A stretch of 33,756 nucleotides of DNA from an uncultured Allomuricauda sp. (GTDB lineage Bacteria > Bacteroidota > Bacteroidia > Flavobacteriales > Flavobacteriaceae): contig CALBPG010000254.1 in assembly GCA_937899065.1 (NCBI GenBank), positions 1 to 33,756 of the forward strand, read 5' to 3'. This document shows, one piece after another, positions 9,190-16,488 of the stretch (the stretch's first letter is position 1; every line of letters begins with the position of its first letter). A program made the translations under genes and the position numbers. Below the pieces are notes generated by a model, which had not been told where the DNA came from, searched no databases, and saw only the letters and a list, made by a program, of their open reading frames with translations.

Positions 9190-9290
9190 TTTGCATAAAA
9201 GAAATCCTTTTACTTTATTAGCCGTCTCGTTCTAAGGAACTAACTAACTCAAACTATATATGAAGCCCCGTACTCCGGGGCTTTTTATTT
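9190..9290 (+). ncRNA. candidate short independent transcript ending at the terminator
   Basis: Between the folK stop and the trmH stop, a TTTG at 9190-9193 and a TACTTTAT box (9211-9218, 6 of 8 matches to TAnnTTTG) are 17 bases apart. They would start a transcript near 9225 that ends at the strong terminator after about 60 bases. The transcript would contain the small hairpin GTTC-TAAG-GAAC (about 9229-9240). There is no good reading frame. The region may simply be the 3' UTR of folK. Confidence 0.2.
9264..9290 (+). terminator. intrinsic terminator after folK-dNK
   Basis: AGCCCCG (9264-9270) pairs perfectly with CGGGGCT (9276-9282) around a five-base loop, followed by TTTTATTT. It ends the plus-strand transcript. 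Its T-run overlaps the stop codon of the convergent methyltransferase gene. Confidence 0.85.
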
Positions 9291-9818
9291 GTTTTGCCAC
9301 TTCGACCATAGGTCCCAAACCACTACCCCAGCCGATACAGAAATGTTCAAAGAATGCTTGGTTCCACCTTGTGGAATTTCCAAAACCACATCACTTTGAG
9401 ACACCACAGCTTGGTCCACACCTTTTACCTCATTACCGAAAACCAAGGCAATTTGTTTGTGATTTTTTGGATTAAAGTCTTGGAGTAAAGTGGCTCCTTC
9501 AGCCTGCTCAATGGAAATCACCGTTACCCCTGTTTCTTGCAATTCCCGAACCACCTCTAGTGTATCCTTGCCATAAACCCAATCCACACTTTCTGTTGCC
9601 CCTAAGGCGGTTTTGCGAATGTCTTTATGGGGAGGTGTCGCCGTAATTCCACACAAATACATCTTCTCTACCAAAAAAGCATCCGCCGTGCGAAAAACAG
9701 AACCAATATTGTTAAGGCTTCGAATATTGTCCAACACCAAAATCAAGGGTGTCTTTTTGGCGGCTTTATACTCATCAATAGTCAGCCGCTCCAGTTCTTG
9801 GTTTTCCAGTTTGCGCAT
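9285..9818 (-). CDS. RNA 2'-O-methyltransferase, SpoU/TrmH family
   Basis: The ATG at 9818 (MRKLENQELERLTIDEYKAA) is preferred; an in-frame TTG at 9842 would add eight residues. The 177-residue protein has the three SPOUT motifs of the SpoU class: NIRSLNNIGSVFRTADA (motif 1, with its arginine), IALVFGNEVKGVDQAVV (motif 2) and IPQGGTKHSLNISVSAGVVV (motif 3). These proteins methylate the ribose 2'-OH of tRNA or rRNA with S-adenosylmethionine and form a deep trefoil knot. The target nucleotide cannot be told from sequence. The gene is divergent from mutS and convergent with folK-dNK. Confidence 0.88.
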   Translation of the reverse strand: MRKLENQELERLTIDEYKAAKKTPLILVLDNIRSLNNIGSVFRTADAFLVEKMYLCGITATPPHKDIRKTALGATESVDWVYGKDTLEVVRELQETGVTVISIEQAEGATLLQDFNPKNHKQIALVFGNEVKGVDQAVVSQSDVVLEIPQGGTKHSLNISVSAGVVVWDLWSKWQNK

Positions 9819-9903
9819 GGTAGTTTTCAACTTTGGATTCAAGATATCAACAAAAATTTTTGGGGCTCCTTGAAAACGGTATTTTCGTTTGTACCGTAAT
9901 CCG

Positions 9904-9911
9904 CAAAAATA
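9904..9911 (-). promoter_or_regulatory. -7 promoter element for the SpoU methyltransferase gene
   Basis: On the minus strand the bases read TATTTTTG, a full match to TAnnTTTG. Transcription would start near 9897 and leave a leader of about 80 bases before the ATG at 9818. The mutS start on the other strand is only 18 bases away. Confidence 0.4.
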
Positions 9912-9928
9912 ACAAACAAAAACACGTT

Positions 9929-12553
9929 TTGGCGAAAAGCAAGGCTTCCAAAAAGACTACTCCCTTGATGCAACAATACAACAGCATCAAAACCAAACAT
10001 CCTGATGCTTTGTTGCTGTTTCGTGTGGGGGACTTTTATGAAACGTTTGGACAAGATGCGGTGAAGGCGTCCAAAATTCTGGGCATTGTGTTAACGCACC
10101 GAAACAATGGTGGTGACAATACTGAACTGGCTGGTTTTCCGCATCACTCGCTCAATACCTATTTACCCAAATTGGTTAAAGCAGGAGAACGAGTCGCCAT
10201 TTGTGACCAGCTTGAAGACCCAAAGCAAACCAAAAGCATCGTCAAACGAGGGGTTACCGAGTTGGTTACGCCTGGGGTTGCTTTAAATGATGATATCCTC
10301 AACGCCAAGCAGAACAACTTTCTTTGCGCCGTGCATTATGGAAAGGCGAAATTGGGGATTGCTTTTTTGGATATCTCCACCGGTGAGTTTTTGATAACGG
10401 AAGGGCAGCTTGACCAAATCGATAAGCTCATACAGAACTTTTCGCCCAATGAAATCTTGGTTTCCAAGAAACATCGCACGGATTTCAAGGAAGATTTTGG
10501 ACCGCAACACCATACTTTTTTACTGGAGGATTGGATTTACCACGAAGATTTTTCCAACGAAATGCTAACACAGCATTTCAAAACCACTTCGCTAAAGGGT
10601 TTTGGAGTCTCGCACTTGGACTTGGGTATTGTTGCCGCAGGAGCGGTATTGCATTACCTCTCGGAAACACAGCACAATCGCCTTTCACATATTAATGCGA
10701 TTCAGCGTATCGGGCATGATGAGCATGTTTGGATGGACCGATTTACGATGGGGAATCTGGAACTGTTCCATTCGCCCCACCCCAACGCGGTAACGCTCAT
10801 CGATGTGATTGATAAAACCCTCTCCCCTATGGGCGGACGTCTCCTCAAACGTTGGTTGGCGTTTCCCCTGAAGGATATTATCTCCATTCAAAAACGACAT
10901 GGGGCGGTTGAACAACTCAAAGTCAATGGCAGTGATTTGGAGCGATTTCGAAATCTTATTAAACCCATGGGTGACTTGGAACGCTTGGTTTCGAAACTTG
11001 CAACGGCCAAAATCAACCCCAGAGAGGTAGTACAGCTCAAAAACAGCCTGGAAGCTTTGGTGCCCATAAAACAACTGCTGTTACAAAGTGAACATGATGT
11101 TTTGCAGGAAATGGGCCAAGCCATCGACACCTGCGAAGCCCTTCGTGAACGAATAAAAGCGGTTTTGGATGAGGAAGCACCCATCCAATTGGCCAAAGGC
11201 CAAGTGATTGCGTCAGGGTTTTCGCAGGACTTGGACGAGTTGCGGGATTTGGCTTTCTCCAGCAAGGATTACCTCGACCAAATGGTACAGCGAGAAACAG
11301 AGCAAACCGGCATCACTTCACTTAAAATTGGTTCCAACAATGTCTTTGGCTACTACATTGAGGTACGGAATACCCACAAGGACAAAGTTCCTGAGAATTG
11401 GATTCGAAAACAGACCCTAGTCAATGCCGAACGCTATATCACGGAAGAACTCAAAACCTATGAGGCCAAGATTTTAGGGGCGGAAGAACGTATCCATGAA
11501 TTGGAACAACAACTTTTTGAACAGTTGTTGTTGTGGATGCAAGAGCATATTCCTACCGTGCAGCATAGCGCCAAGCAACTGGCGCAACTGGATTGCCTTT
11601 GCGGTTTTGCTGTTTTGGCTATTGAAAACAACTATGTGCAACCACAACTGGATGATTCGACTAATCTTCAAATAAAAGAAGGGCGACATCCCGTTATCGA
11701 AAAGCAACTTCCGCCAGGTGAAGCATACATCACAAACAGCGTTACCTTAAATCGTGAAGACCAACAAATCATTATGGTCACTGGACCGAATATGAGTGGT
11801 AAATCGGCCATTTTGAGACAAACTGCGCTTATTGTCCTGCTCGCACAAATGGGAAGTTTTGTACCTGCTGAATCGGCGAAAATTGGGATGGTCGACAAAA
11901 TCTTCACCCGGGTAGGTGCGAGCGATAACATCTCACTTGGCGAATCCACTTTTATGGTGGAAATGAACGAAACCGCCAGTATCTTAAACAATTTATCTGA
12001 ACGTAGCCTCGTACTGCTCGATGAAATTGGACGAGGTACCAGCACCTACGACGGGATTTCCATTGCTTGGGCGATTTCAGAATTTTTACATGAACACCCA
12101 GCACGGGCCAAAACCTTGTTTGCGACGCATTATCACGAGCTGAATGAAATGACTAAGACCTTCGAGCGCATCAAAAACTTCAATGTTTCGGTGAAAGAGG
12201 TCAAAAACAACGTGCTTTTCTTGCGCAAACTAGTTCCTGGGGGAAGCGAGCACAGTTTTGGCATCCATGTAGCGAAAATGGCCGGTATGCCGCAACAGGT
12301 ATTGCAAAAAGCGGGGAAGATTCTAAAGAAACTGGAAAAATCCCATTCCAGTGAAGAGATATCGGATACTTTAGAAAAGGTAGGCTCCCAAGAAATGCAA
12401 CTGAGCTTTTTCAATTTGGATGACCCACTTTTGGAAGAAATTCGAGATGAAATTCTACACCTCGACATTGACACCCTAACTCCAGTTGAAGCGTTGATGA
12501 AATTGAATGAAATCAAGCGGTTGTTGACCAAAAAGAAGGAGGCTAGTTCATGA
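9929..12553 (+). CDS. mutS: DNA mismatch repair protein MutS
   Basis: The likely start is the TTG at 9929 ([20 protein letters not shown]), because family similarity begins there; the open frame further upstream overlaps the promoter region of the methyltransferase gene. The result is 874 residues, normal for MutS. The mismatch-reading Phe-x-Glu motif is Phe36-Tyr-Glu38 in [11 protein letters not shown]. The ATPase has Walker A GPNMSGKS (619-626), the signature [14 protein letters not shown], Walker [17 protein letters not shown] and the switch FATHYHEL. It binds mispaired DNA and recruits MutL. A perfect promoter for tRNA genes follows. All key residues are present, so it should be active. 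Confidence 0.97.
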   Translation: MAKSKASKKTTPLMQQYNSIKTKHPDALLLFRVGDFYETFGQDAVKASKILGIVLTHRNNGGDNTELAGFPHHSLNTYLPKLVKAGERVAICDQLEDPKQTKSIVKRGVTELVTPGVALNDDILNAKQNNFLCAVHYGKAKLGIAFLDISTGEFLITEGQLDQIDKLIQNFSPNEILVSKKHRTDFKEDFGPQHHTFLLEDWIYHEDFSNEMLTQHFKTTSLKGFGVSHLDLGIVAAGAVLHYLSETQHNRLSHINAIQRIGHDEHVWMDRFTMGNLELFHSPHPNAVTLIDVIDKTLSPMGGRLLKRWLAFPLKDIISIQKRHGAVEQLKVNGSDLERFRNLIKPMGDLERLVSKLATAKINPREVVQLKNSLEALVPIKQLLLQSEHDVLQEMGQAIDTCEALRERIKAVLDEEAPIQLAKGQVIASGFSQDLDELRDLAFSSKDYLDQMVQRETEQTGITSLKIGSNNVFGYYIEVRNTHKDKVPENWIRKQTLVNAERYITEELKTYEAKILGAEERIHELEQQLFEQLLLWMQEHIPTVQHSAKQLAQLDCLCGFAVLAIENNYVQPQLDDSTNLQIKEGRHPVIEKQLPPGEAYITNSVTLNREDQQIIMVTGPNMSGKSAILRQTALIVLLAQMGSFVPAESAKIGMVDKIFTRVGASDNISLGESTFMVEMNETASILNNLSERSLVLLDEIGRGTSTYDGISIAWAISEFLHEHPARAKTLFATHYHELNEMTKTFERIKNFNVSVKEVKNNVLFLRKLVPGGSEHSFGIHVAKMAGMPQQVLQKAGKILKKLEKSHSSEEISDTLEKVGSQEMQLSFFNLDDPLLEEIRDEILHLDIDTLTPVEALMKLNEIKRLLTKKKEASS

Positions 12554-12606
12554 CCTTCCCTCTTGAGATGTAAAATAGCGTAGGAGAATTTCAGCCCGAA
12601 AATCCT

Positions 12607-12635
12607 TTTGAAATTGAAGAATTGTATTAAATTTG
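12607..12635 (+). promoter_or_regulatory. tRNA promoter (TTTG and TAAATTTG)
   Basis: TTTG at 12607-12610 and TAAATTTG at 12628-12635 match the two Bacteroidota promoter elements perfectly, 17 bases apart. Transcription would start near 12642, right at a small hairpin CGCTT-GTAA-AAGCG (12642-12655), about 30 bases before tRNA-Gly. This is one of the clearest promoters in the window. Confidence 0.75.
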
Positions 12636-12671
12636 CATCCGCGCTTGTAAAAGCGAATGTTCTTTAATCAT

Positions 12672-12744
12672 GCGAAAATAGCTCAGTTGGTAGAGCATCA
12701 CCTTGCCAAGGTGGAGGTCGCGGGTTCGAATCCCGTTTTTCGCT
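12672..12744 (+). tRNA. tRNA-Gly (anticodon GCC)
   Basis: The acceptor stem GCGAAAA (12672-12678) pairs with TTTTCGC (12737-12743). The D-arm has AGCTCAGTTGGTAGAGC. The anticodon stem-loop is CACCT-TGCCAAG-GTG with anticodon GCC, and the T-arm is CGGGTTCGAATCCCG. The discriminator is T12744 and CCA is not encoded. It is driven by the promoter at 12607. Confidence 0.97.
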
Positions 12745-12815
12745 CGACTTCGACTCCGCTCAGTCACCAAGGGTGGAGTTTTTTTTTGCACTCCTTCGCT
12801 GAAGCTTCGGAGTAC
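12745..12815 (+). repeat. tRNA spacer made of two short palindromic repeat-like units, with T8 run
   Basis: Directly behind tRNA-Gly lies ACTTCGACTCCGCTCAGT, which resembles short palindromic repeats dispersed in many Bacteroidota genomes (from memory, not searched). ACTCC (12757) and CACC then fold against GGTG and GGAGT, followed by T9, giving a terminator-like structure. A second unit, ACTCCTTCGCTGAAGC then TTCGGAGT (about 12790-12813), also has ACTCC/GGAGT ends. Both occupy the spacer between two tRNA genes that are otherwise expected to be co-transcribed. Confidence 0.4.
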
Positions 12816-12819
12816 TTAG

Positions 12820-12907
12820 GCTCGAGTGGTGGAATTGGTAGACACGTTGGACTTAAAATCCAATGGCCATTGTGGCCGTGCGGGTTCAAGTCCCGCCTCG
12901 AGTACCA
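12820..12907 (+). tRNA. tRNA-Leu (anticodon TAA)
   Basis: The acceptor GCTCGAG (12820-12826) pairs with CTCGAGT (12897-12903), with G-U at the first pair. The D-region GTGGAATTGGTAGACAC is typical of leucine tRNAs. The anticodon loop is CTTAAAA in the stem TTGGA/TCCAA, so the anticodon is TAA. A long variable arm (TGGCCATTGTGGCCG) and the T-arm GCGGGTTCAAGTCCCGC complete a class II tRNA. Discriminator A12904 is followed by an encoded CCA (12905-12907). Confidence 0.97.
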
Positions 12908-12943
12908 AAACCCTCTTAATCATTTGATTTTGAGGGTTTTTCT
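12907..12943 (+). terminator. intrinsic terminator of the tRNA unit
   Basis: AAAACCCTC (12907-12915) pairs perfectly with GAGGGTTTT (12932-12940), and the loop can extend the stem with AATCA/TGATT. A T-run follows. Its end touches the last bases of the convergent lipoprotein gene, so it may work in both directions. Confidence 0.85.
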
Positions 12944-13415
12944 ATATCCGTTCCATGCGTAATCGCAGTATGGTATTCTCCAAAACGCCATCATCATCTA
13001 GGTCATACAGTATGTCCCCGTCCAAATTCCATAGGCCATCGTTGGTGAGCTCCATGTTAAAATAGGCCTCATCTCCCGGACCATCGCCATCTTCAAGCAT
13101 TACTAGGTTAACACCGTCAAATCCGAATTGACCTGAAAATTCTTCCACAGGTTCGTCAGGAAGGGTCATCACGGCAAAAAAGCGTCCGTTCTCCTGCACG
13201 GTCATCGTAAAGGTACCCCCGAGGGTTATTACCTCAAATCCGCTGTCCCGAACTTCCAGCTCTTCAAAATCCGCAAATTGTGCATTCCATGCACCCGCAA
13301 TATCCGTCATGGAATATACACTGCCTTCCAAAGAAAATTCAAATTCTGAGTCATCACCATTACTGCAACTGATGATAAACACGGTAAATATTGTTAGGAG
13401 TGTGCGCTTGCCCAT
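12942..13415 (-). CDS. putative lipoprotein, unknown function
   Basis: This 157-residue protein starts with a lipoprotein signal (MGKRTLLTIFTVFIISC), giving a lipidated Cys17 followed by SNGDDSE; the acidic residues behind the cysteine are compatible with Bacteroidota surface-export signals. The mature part is acidic, beta-rich and has the pattern IAGAWNAQF, GGTFTMTVQENGRFFAVM and GLWNLDGDILYDLDDDG. The first of these resembles the opening strand of lipocalin-like domains. The family is not recognised. It is a single-gene unit convergent with the tRNA genes. Confidence 0.75.
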   Translation of the reverse strand: MGKRTLLTIFTVFIISCSNGDDSEFEFSLEGSVYSMTDIAGAWNAQFADFEELEVRDSGFEVITLGGTFTMTVQENGRFFAVMTLPDEPVEEFSGQFGFDGVNLVMLEDGDGPGDEAYFNMELTNDGLWNLDGDILYDLDDDGVLENTILRLRMERI

Positions 13416-13565
13416 AAGATTTGATTTTAAATGATACTGCGTTTCTATTACTATTAAAATTATTTTAGTGCAGCGCGGCAGGGTAGCACTGAGGTTACCA
13501 TTTTACGTATTTTGGTTACATGCCAAACAAAGTATGGTTTTTAAGGGACCGCAACGAAAACCTTT

Positions 13566-13573
13566 TACCTTTG
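13566..13573 (+). promoter_or_regulatory. -7 promoter element for the secreted protein at 13630
   Basis: TACCTTTG fits TAnnTTTG fully and lies 56 bases before the ATG at 13630. No clear TTTG is seen at the right distance upstream; a T-rich stretch at 13536-13542 is 23 bases away. Confidence 0.45.
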
Positions 13574-13629
13574 AATTCAAGGAATAAGCATTTTGCACTT
13601 GGTTAAATTAGCATGCCTAATTCGAAATC

Positions 13630-14178
13630 ATGATTAAGAAATTACTACTAGTCCTATTTATCACTTTACCAATTGTTGCCCATTCCCAATTTTCGGGTGC
13701 GCTCGCACTAATGAAGGTTGACACCAATCCAGAATTTGACCAGTATGAAAAAATACTCTTTGATGCCACGGAATTCATCTTCGATAACCCCAAAGACTTT
13801 AGGTCCAAAGAGTTTTTGAGTGCTTGCAAGATTGTTGATTTTTGGAAAAACAAGGACACGGGTATCAATGTTCCTGTTTTTGGAAGTTTTTACAATTCCC
13901 TGAATCCAAAAACCAACCACCAGTATTTTTACATGATAGCCGTTATGAACTACATTCTCAGCGAAAAAATAAACCAAGGCAGGCTGCTGAAAAACATCAA
14001 AATTGAAGGGCAAACCTATAGTGAACAAGAAGATGTAAGAGAGTCCCAGCTTGAAGGCGCCAAGATTTTTTTGGACTACGCAGCGAACAAAAAGAACAAT
14101 ATCATTTTGTATCCAAGTTCCAAGAAATTCGTAAGGGCTCATAAAAAGGGAAAATTGGAAGAGGTCTTTTTTGAGTAG
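13630..14178 (+). CDS. secreted protein of unknown function
   Basis: The 182-residue protein has a Sec signal peptide (MIKKLLLVLFITLPIVAHSQ, cleavage likely after HSQ). The mature domain is mainly helical, with LDYAANKKNNIILYPSSKKF near the end. No catalytic motif or known family is apparent. It is followed after 47 bases by another small secreted protein of similar size, and the two probably form one transcript. The start ATG is supported by the signal peptide directly behind it. Confidence 0.7.
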   Translation: MIKKLLLVLFITLPIVAHSQFSGALALMKVDTNPEFDQYEKILFDATEFIFDNPKDFRSKEFLSACKIVDFWKNKDTGINVPVFGSFYNSLNPKTNHQYFYMIAVMNYILSEKINQGRLLKNIKIEGQTYSEQEDVRESQLEGAKIFLDYAANKKNNIILYPSSKKFVRAHKKGKLEEVFFE

Positions 14179-14225
14179 GCAAAATTCGGTTCAATATGGA
14201 ATTCATCGCTAAAACCCAATGGAAC

Positions 14226-14723
14226 ATGAAACAATTGATTGCACAAAGCGCATTCTTATTTGTTCTGTACGCTGGGTTCTCCCAATCCGAAACCAAGGTA
14301 TTATCCCATGAAGATTACCATATCAAGTCCGTCGCATTCATTCAATACCTAAAAAATGGAGGTAATTTCGACGACTTGAACATTTGGTACGATGGAAAAA
14401 TACAGGATGACCTGATGGAAAAGCTACATCGGCTCAGTGCTTTTGCCAATAAAAACCCAGAAGCACTTCAAATCAGCACTATCCCTAATGAAACGCTGCC
14501 TAAACAAAACAACCCTTTGGTAATGTATTATCTATTGGTTGATAAAAAAGAAGAAGCTGAATTTGGTCTTTTTCTAGGCTACCGTGATGACGGAAATCTC
14601 CTTATTGATGATATTAAATTGTTGGATGAAATAGACACACCGAAAGCACAAGACCCCGACATCGGTAAATCCCTATCAATTCCACCACCGCCACCTCCAC
14701 CAAATTCCAAAGGGAAGCATTAG
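14226..14723 (+). CDS. secreted protein with a C-terminal polyproline tail
   Basis: I choose the ATG at 14226 because it starts a signal peptide (MKQLIAQSAFLFVLYAGFSQ); an in-frame ATG at 14196 would put ten extra residues in front. The mature part of about 145 residues has no recognised domain. Near the end, seven prolines in a row (before NSKGKH) form a stretch that normally needs elongation factor P for translation. The gene lies 47 bases behind another secreted protein and directly before a broken lipoprotein start. Confidence 0.7.
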   Translation: MKQLIAQSAFLFVLYAGFSQSETKVLSHEDYHIKSVAFIQYLKNGGNFDDLNIWYDGKIQDDLMEKLHRLSAFANKNPEALQISTIPNETLPKQNNPLVMYYLLVDKKEEAEFGLFLGYRDDGNLLIDDIKLLDEIDTPKAQDPDIGKSLSIPPPPPPPNSKGKH

Positions 14724-14740
14724 GGAATTTCAAAAAGACG

Positions 14741-14851
14741 ATGAAAAAAAATTCTAATTAGAGTACTTATATTTCTTTAACTCTTTTATTTTCCTATTGC
14801 AAAAACAGCACCCTATCCTTAGAACATAGCGCGCATTTGTCCCTTTTATGA
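14741..14851 (+). pseudogene. possible relic of a lipoprotein gene start
   Basis: An ATG with eight A follows 17 bases behind the preceding stop. In the ATG frame the product stops after MKKNSN (TAG 14759-14761), but the same frame then reads SLTLLFSYCKNSTLS, an apparent lipobox with cysteine. One base fewer in the A-run would give MKKILIRVLIFL, a normal signal-peptide start. Together they look like a lipoprotein signal peptide broken by two small frame changes. The body of the gene is missing. The homopolymer also leaves room for a sequencing error. Confidence 0.3.
14810..14831 (+). promoter_or_regulatory. promoter-like repeat, copy 1
   Basis: This 22-base segment, containing CCCTATCCTTAGAAC, matches the copy at 19668-19689 in 20 of 22 positions. 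TATCCTTA approximates the -7 box. It lies 92 bases upstream of the fusion hydrolase gene at 14923. Confidence 0.45.
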
Positions 14852-14922
14852 GCAGAGTTGTCCTTTTGCACCTTCAAAATCTTTAAGTTCTTTGATGGCA
14901 AACAAAACTACTTCAATATACC

Positions 14923-16374
14923 ATGAAGTCAACTTACATAATAAAATGGCCAAGAACTAAATCGTTTTTTTTCTCGTTAACATTTTTCTTCTTCTTTTTA
15001 GCTGGTAACGCCAAACAAAATGAGATTTACCAAGTTTTGGAGGATTTTAGGATTGGAATAATTTCCCTTGAAGACGAAGATAAATGGTCCGAACTCTTTT
15101 TGCATGATACCATTACCTGGGCGATGATAAGGGAAGGTCAAACGGAGCTTGTCAAGAATTCTGAAAACCCCACTTTTAGGTTCTACAGTAGCAATCCCAT
15201 TTCTTTCTTTAAATTCCTAAAAAGCAAGAATCAACAATTTGAAGAAAAGTTCTTTAACATCATGGTATCCACAAATGACAAATTTGCCACAGTAGATTTT
15301 CAATACACTTTCAATCAAAACGGGAAGATACTTAATTGGGGCAAAGAACATTGGTCAATGTTAAAGGTTAAGGGAGAATGGAAAATCAGCAGTGTCACTT
15401 GGACTGAAAACCTCCAAACGTTGGAGAAATGTCCTTTTAGCAATATGGATTCTTTTGCCTTATCACAATATAGGTGCCCCCCTTGTCCATTTGATTGTCA
15501 AAACATATTATATAACAAACCAGGAATTTGTAATGTTTGCGGAATGCAATTGGTCGAGGTTGAGAATAATGTTTTTAATCGTTACAAGGAGTCAAACTTT
15601 TACATAAGCAATGGAGATGTCAAACTGTTCGCGGCCTACTACCTTCCAAAAGATATGTCAAAGCTCAAAGGTGCCGTAGTTGTCACCCACGGTTCAGCCC
15701 CTACTACGCATGAGGACCTTTCTTTTTATACAAACCTAGCTACTGAGCTGAACATGGCGGTTCTGGCGTATGATAAAAGAGGAACTGGGCAGTCCGCCGG
15801 GAAATATGAAAACTTTACGGTTGAAGGCAGTCAAAAGTGGTTTGACCTATTAGCTTCTGATTTAGAAGCTTGCGCTGAATGGCTTAAAGGCCGGTCCGAA
15901 CTTAAAGACTTAAAACTGGGGTTTCTTGGAGGAAGTCAAGCCGGTTGGATTATGCCCTTGGCGGCATCAAGAATAGAAGGGATTGATTTTATGGTAATTG
16001 GAGAAGGTGCAGCAGTTTCAGCAGGAGAGGAACATTTTTTTAGTAACCTTACCGGTGATGGAGGACCCCAAAAAAGTTCTATTGAAGCAGCAGACCTTGC
16101 GTTACAGTCGTGGGAAGGGGACAAAGGTTTTGCCCCGCGCCCCATATTGAAAAAGTTAAAGGTACATACCCTCTGGTTGTTTGGAACCAATGACCCAGTA
16201 GTTCCTGTTGATGCATCTTTAAGAGTTCTAAGGAAAATCAACAATCCCTTTTTTGAAATCAAAATCTTGGAAAATGGCGACCATAACTTCAAGAATACGC
16301 TTAGTGGTAAACGGTATGATTTGATAACTTTTATCAAGCCATGGATGATTAAAACCAAAATGATTCTTGACTAA
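14923..16374 (+). CDS. secreted NTF2-like / metal-binding / alpha-beta hydrolase fusion
   Basis: The 483-residue protein has three parts behind a hydrophobic N-terminus (about residues 14-28). Residues about 33-165 look like a SnoaL/NTF2-like domain ending in GEWKISSVTWTE. Residues about 182-213 resemble the heavy-metal-binding zinc-ribbon-like domain found in metal-efflux proteins: CPPCPFDC, then NKPGICNVCGMQLVE, with Cys185, 188, 192, 203 and 206. Residues about 225-480 are an alpha/beta hydrolase with oxyanion motif VTHGSAP, nucleophile Ser338 in GGSQAGW, Asp424 in GTNDPVVP and His454 in NGDHNF. All catalytic residues are present. The substrate is unknown. It probably acts in the periplasm. 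Confidence 0.8.
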   Translation: MKSTYIIKWPRTKSFFFSLTFFFFFLAGNAKQNEIYQVLEDFRIGIISLEDEDKWSELFLHDTITWAMIREGQTELVKNSENPTFRFYSSNPISFFKFLKSKNQQFEEKFFNIMVSTNDKFATVDFQYTFNQNGKILNWGKEHWSMLKVKGEWKISSVTWTENLQTLEKCPFSNMDSFALSQYRCPPCPFDCQNILYNKPGICNVCGMQLVEVENNVFNRYKESNFYISNGDVKLFAAYYLPKDMSKLKGAVVVTHGSAPTTHEDLSFYTNLATELNMAVLAYDKRGTGQSAGKYENFTVEGSQKWFDLLASDLEACAEWLKGRSELKDLKLGFLGGSQAGWIMPLAASRIEGIDFMVIGEGAAVSAGEEHFFSNLTGDGGPQKSSIEAADLALQSWEGDKGFAPRPILKKLKVHTLWLFGTNDPVVPVDASLRVLRKINNPFFEIKILENGDHNFKNTLSGKRYDLITFIKPWMIKTKMILD

Positions 16375-16488
16375 ATGACTTCTGATGGAGAATAAGAATT
16401 GGTTTAATGGTTTTTGTTCCAAAAAAGATTAGTGTTGGTATTCCTTTTTGGATTTGGCAATTATCCAATACGATTAAAAATACAGTTC

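Noticed and set aside
9833-9928. N-terminal extension of MutS
   Set aside because: Family similarity begins at the TTG of 9929; the extension overlaps the start and promoter of the divergent methyltransferase gene.
12657-12962. A 101-codon open frame over the tRNA region
   Set aside because: It overlays two perfectly folding tRNA genes and a terminator.
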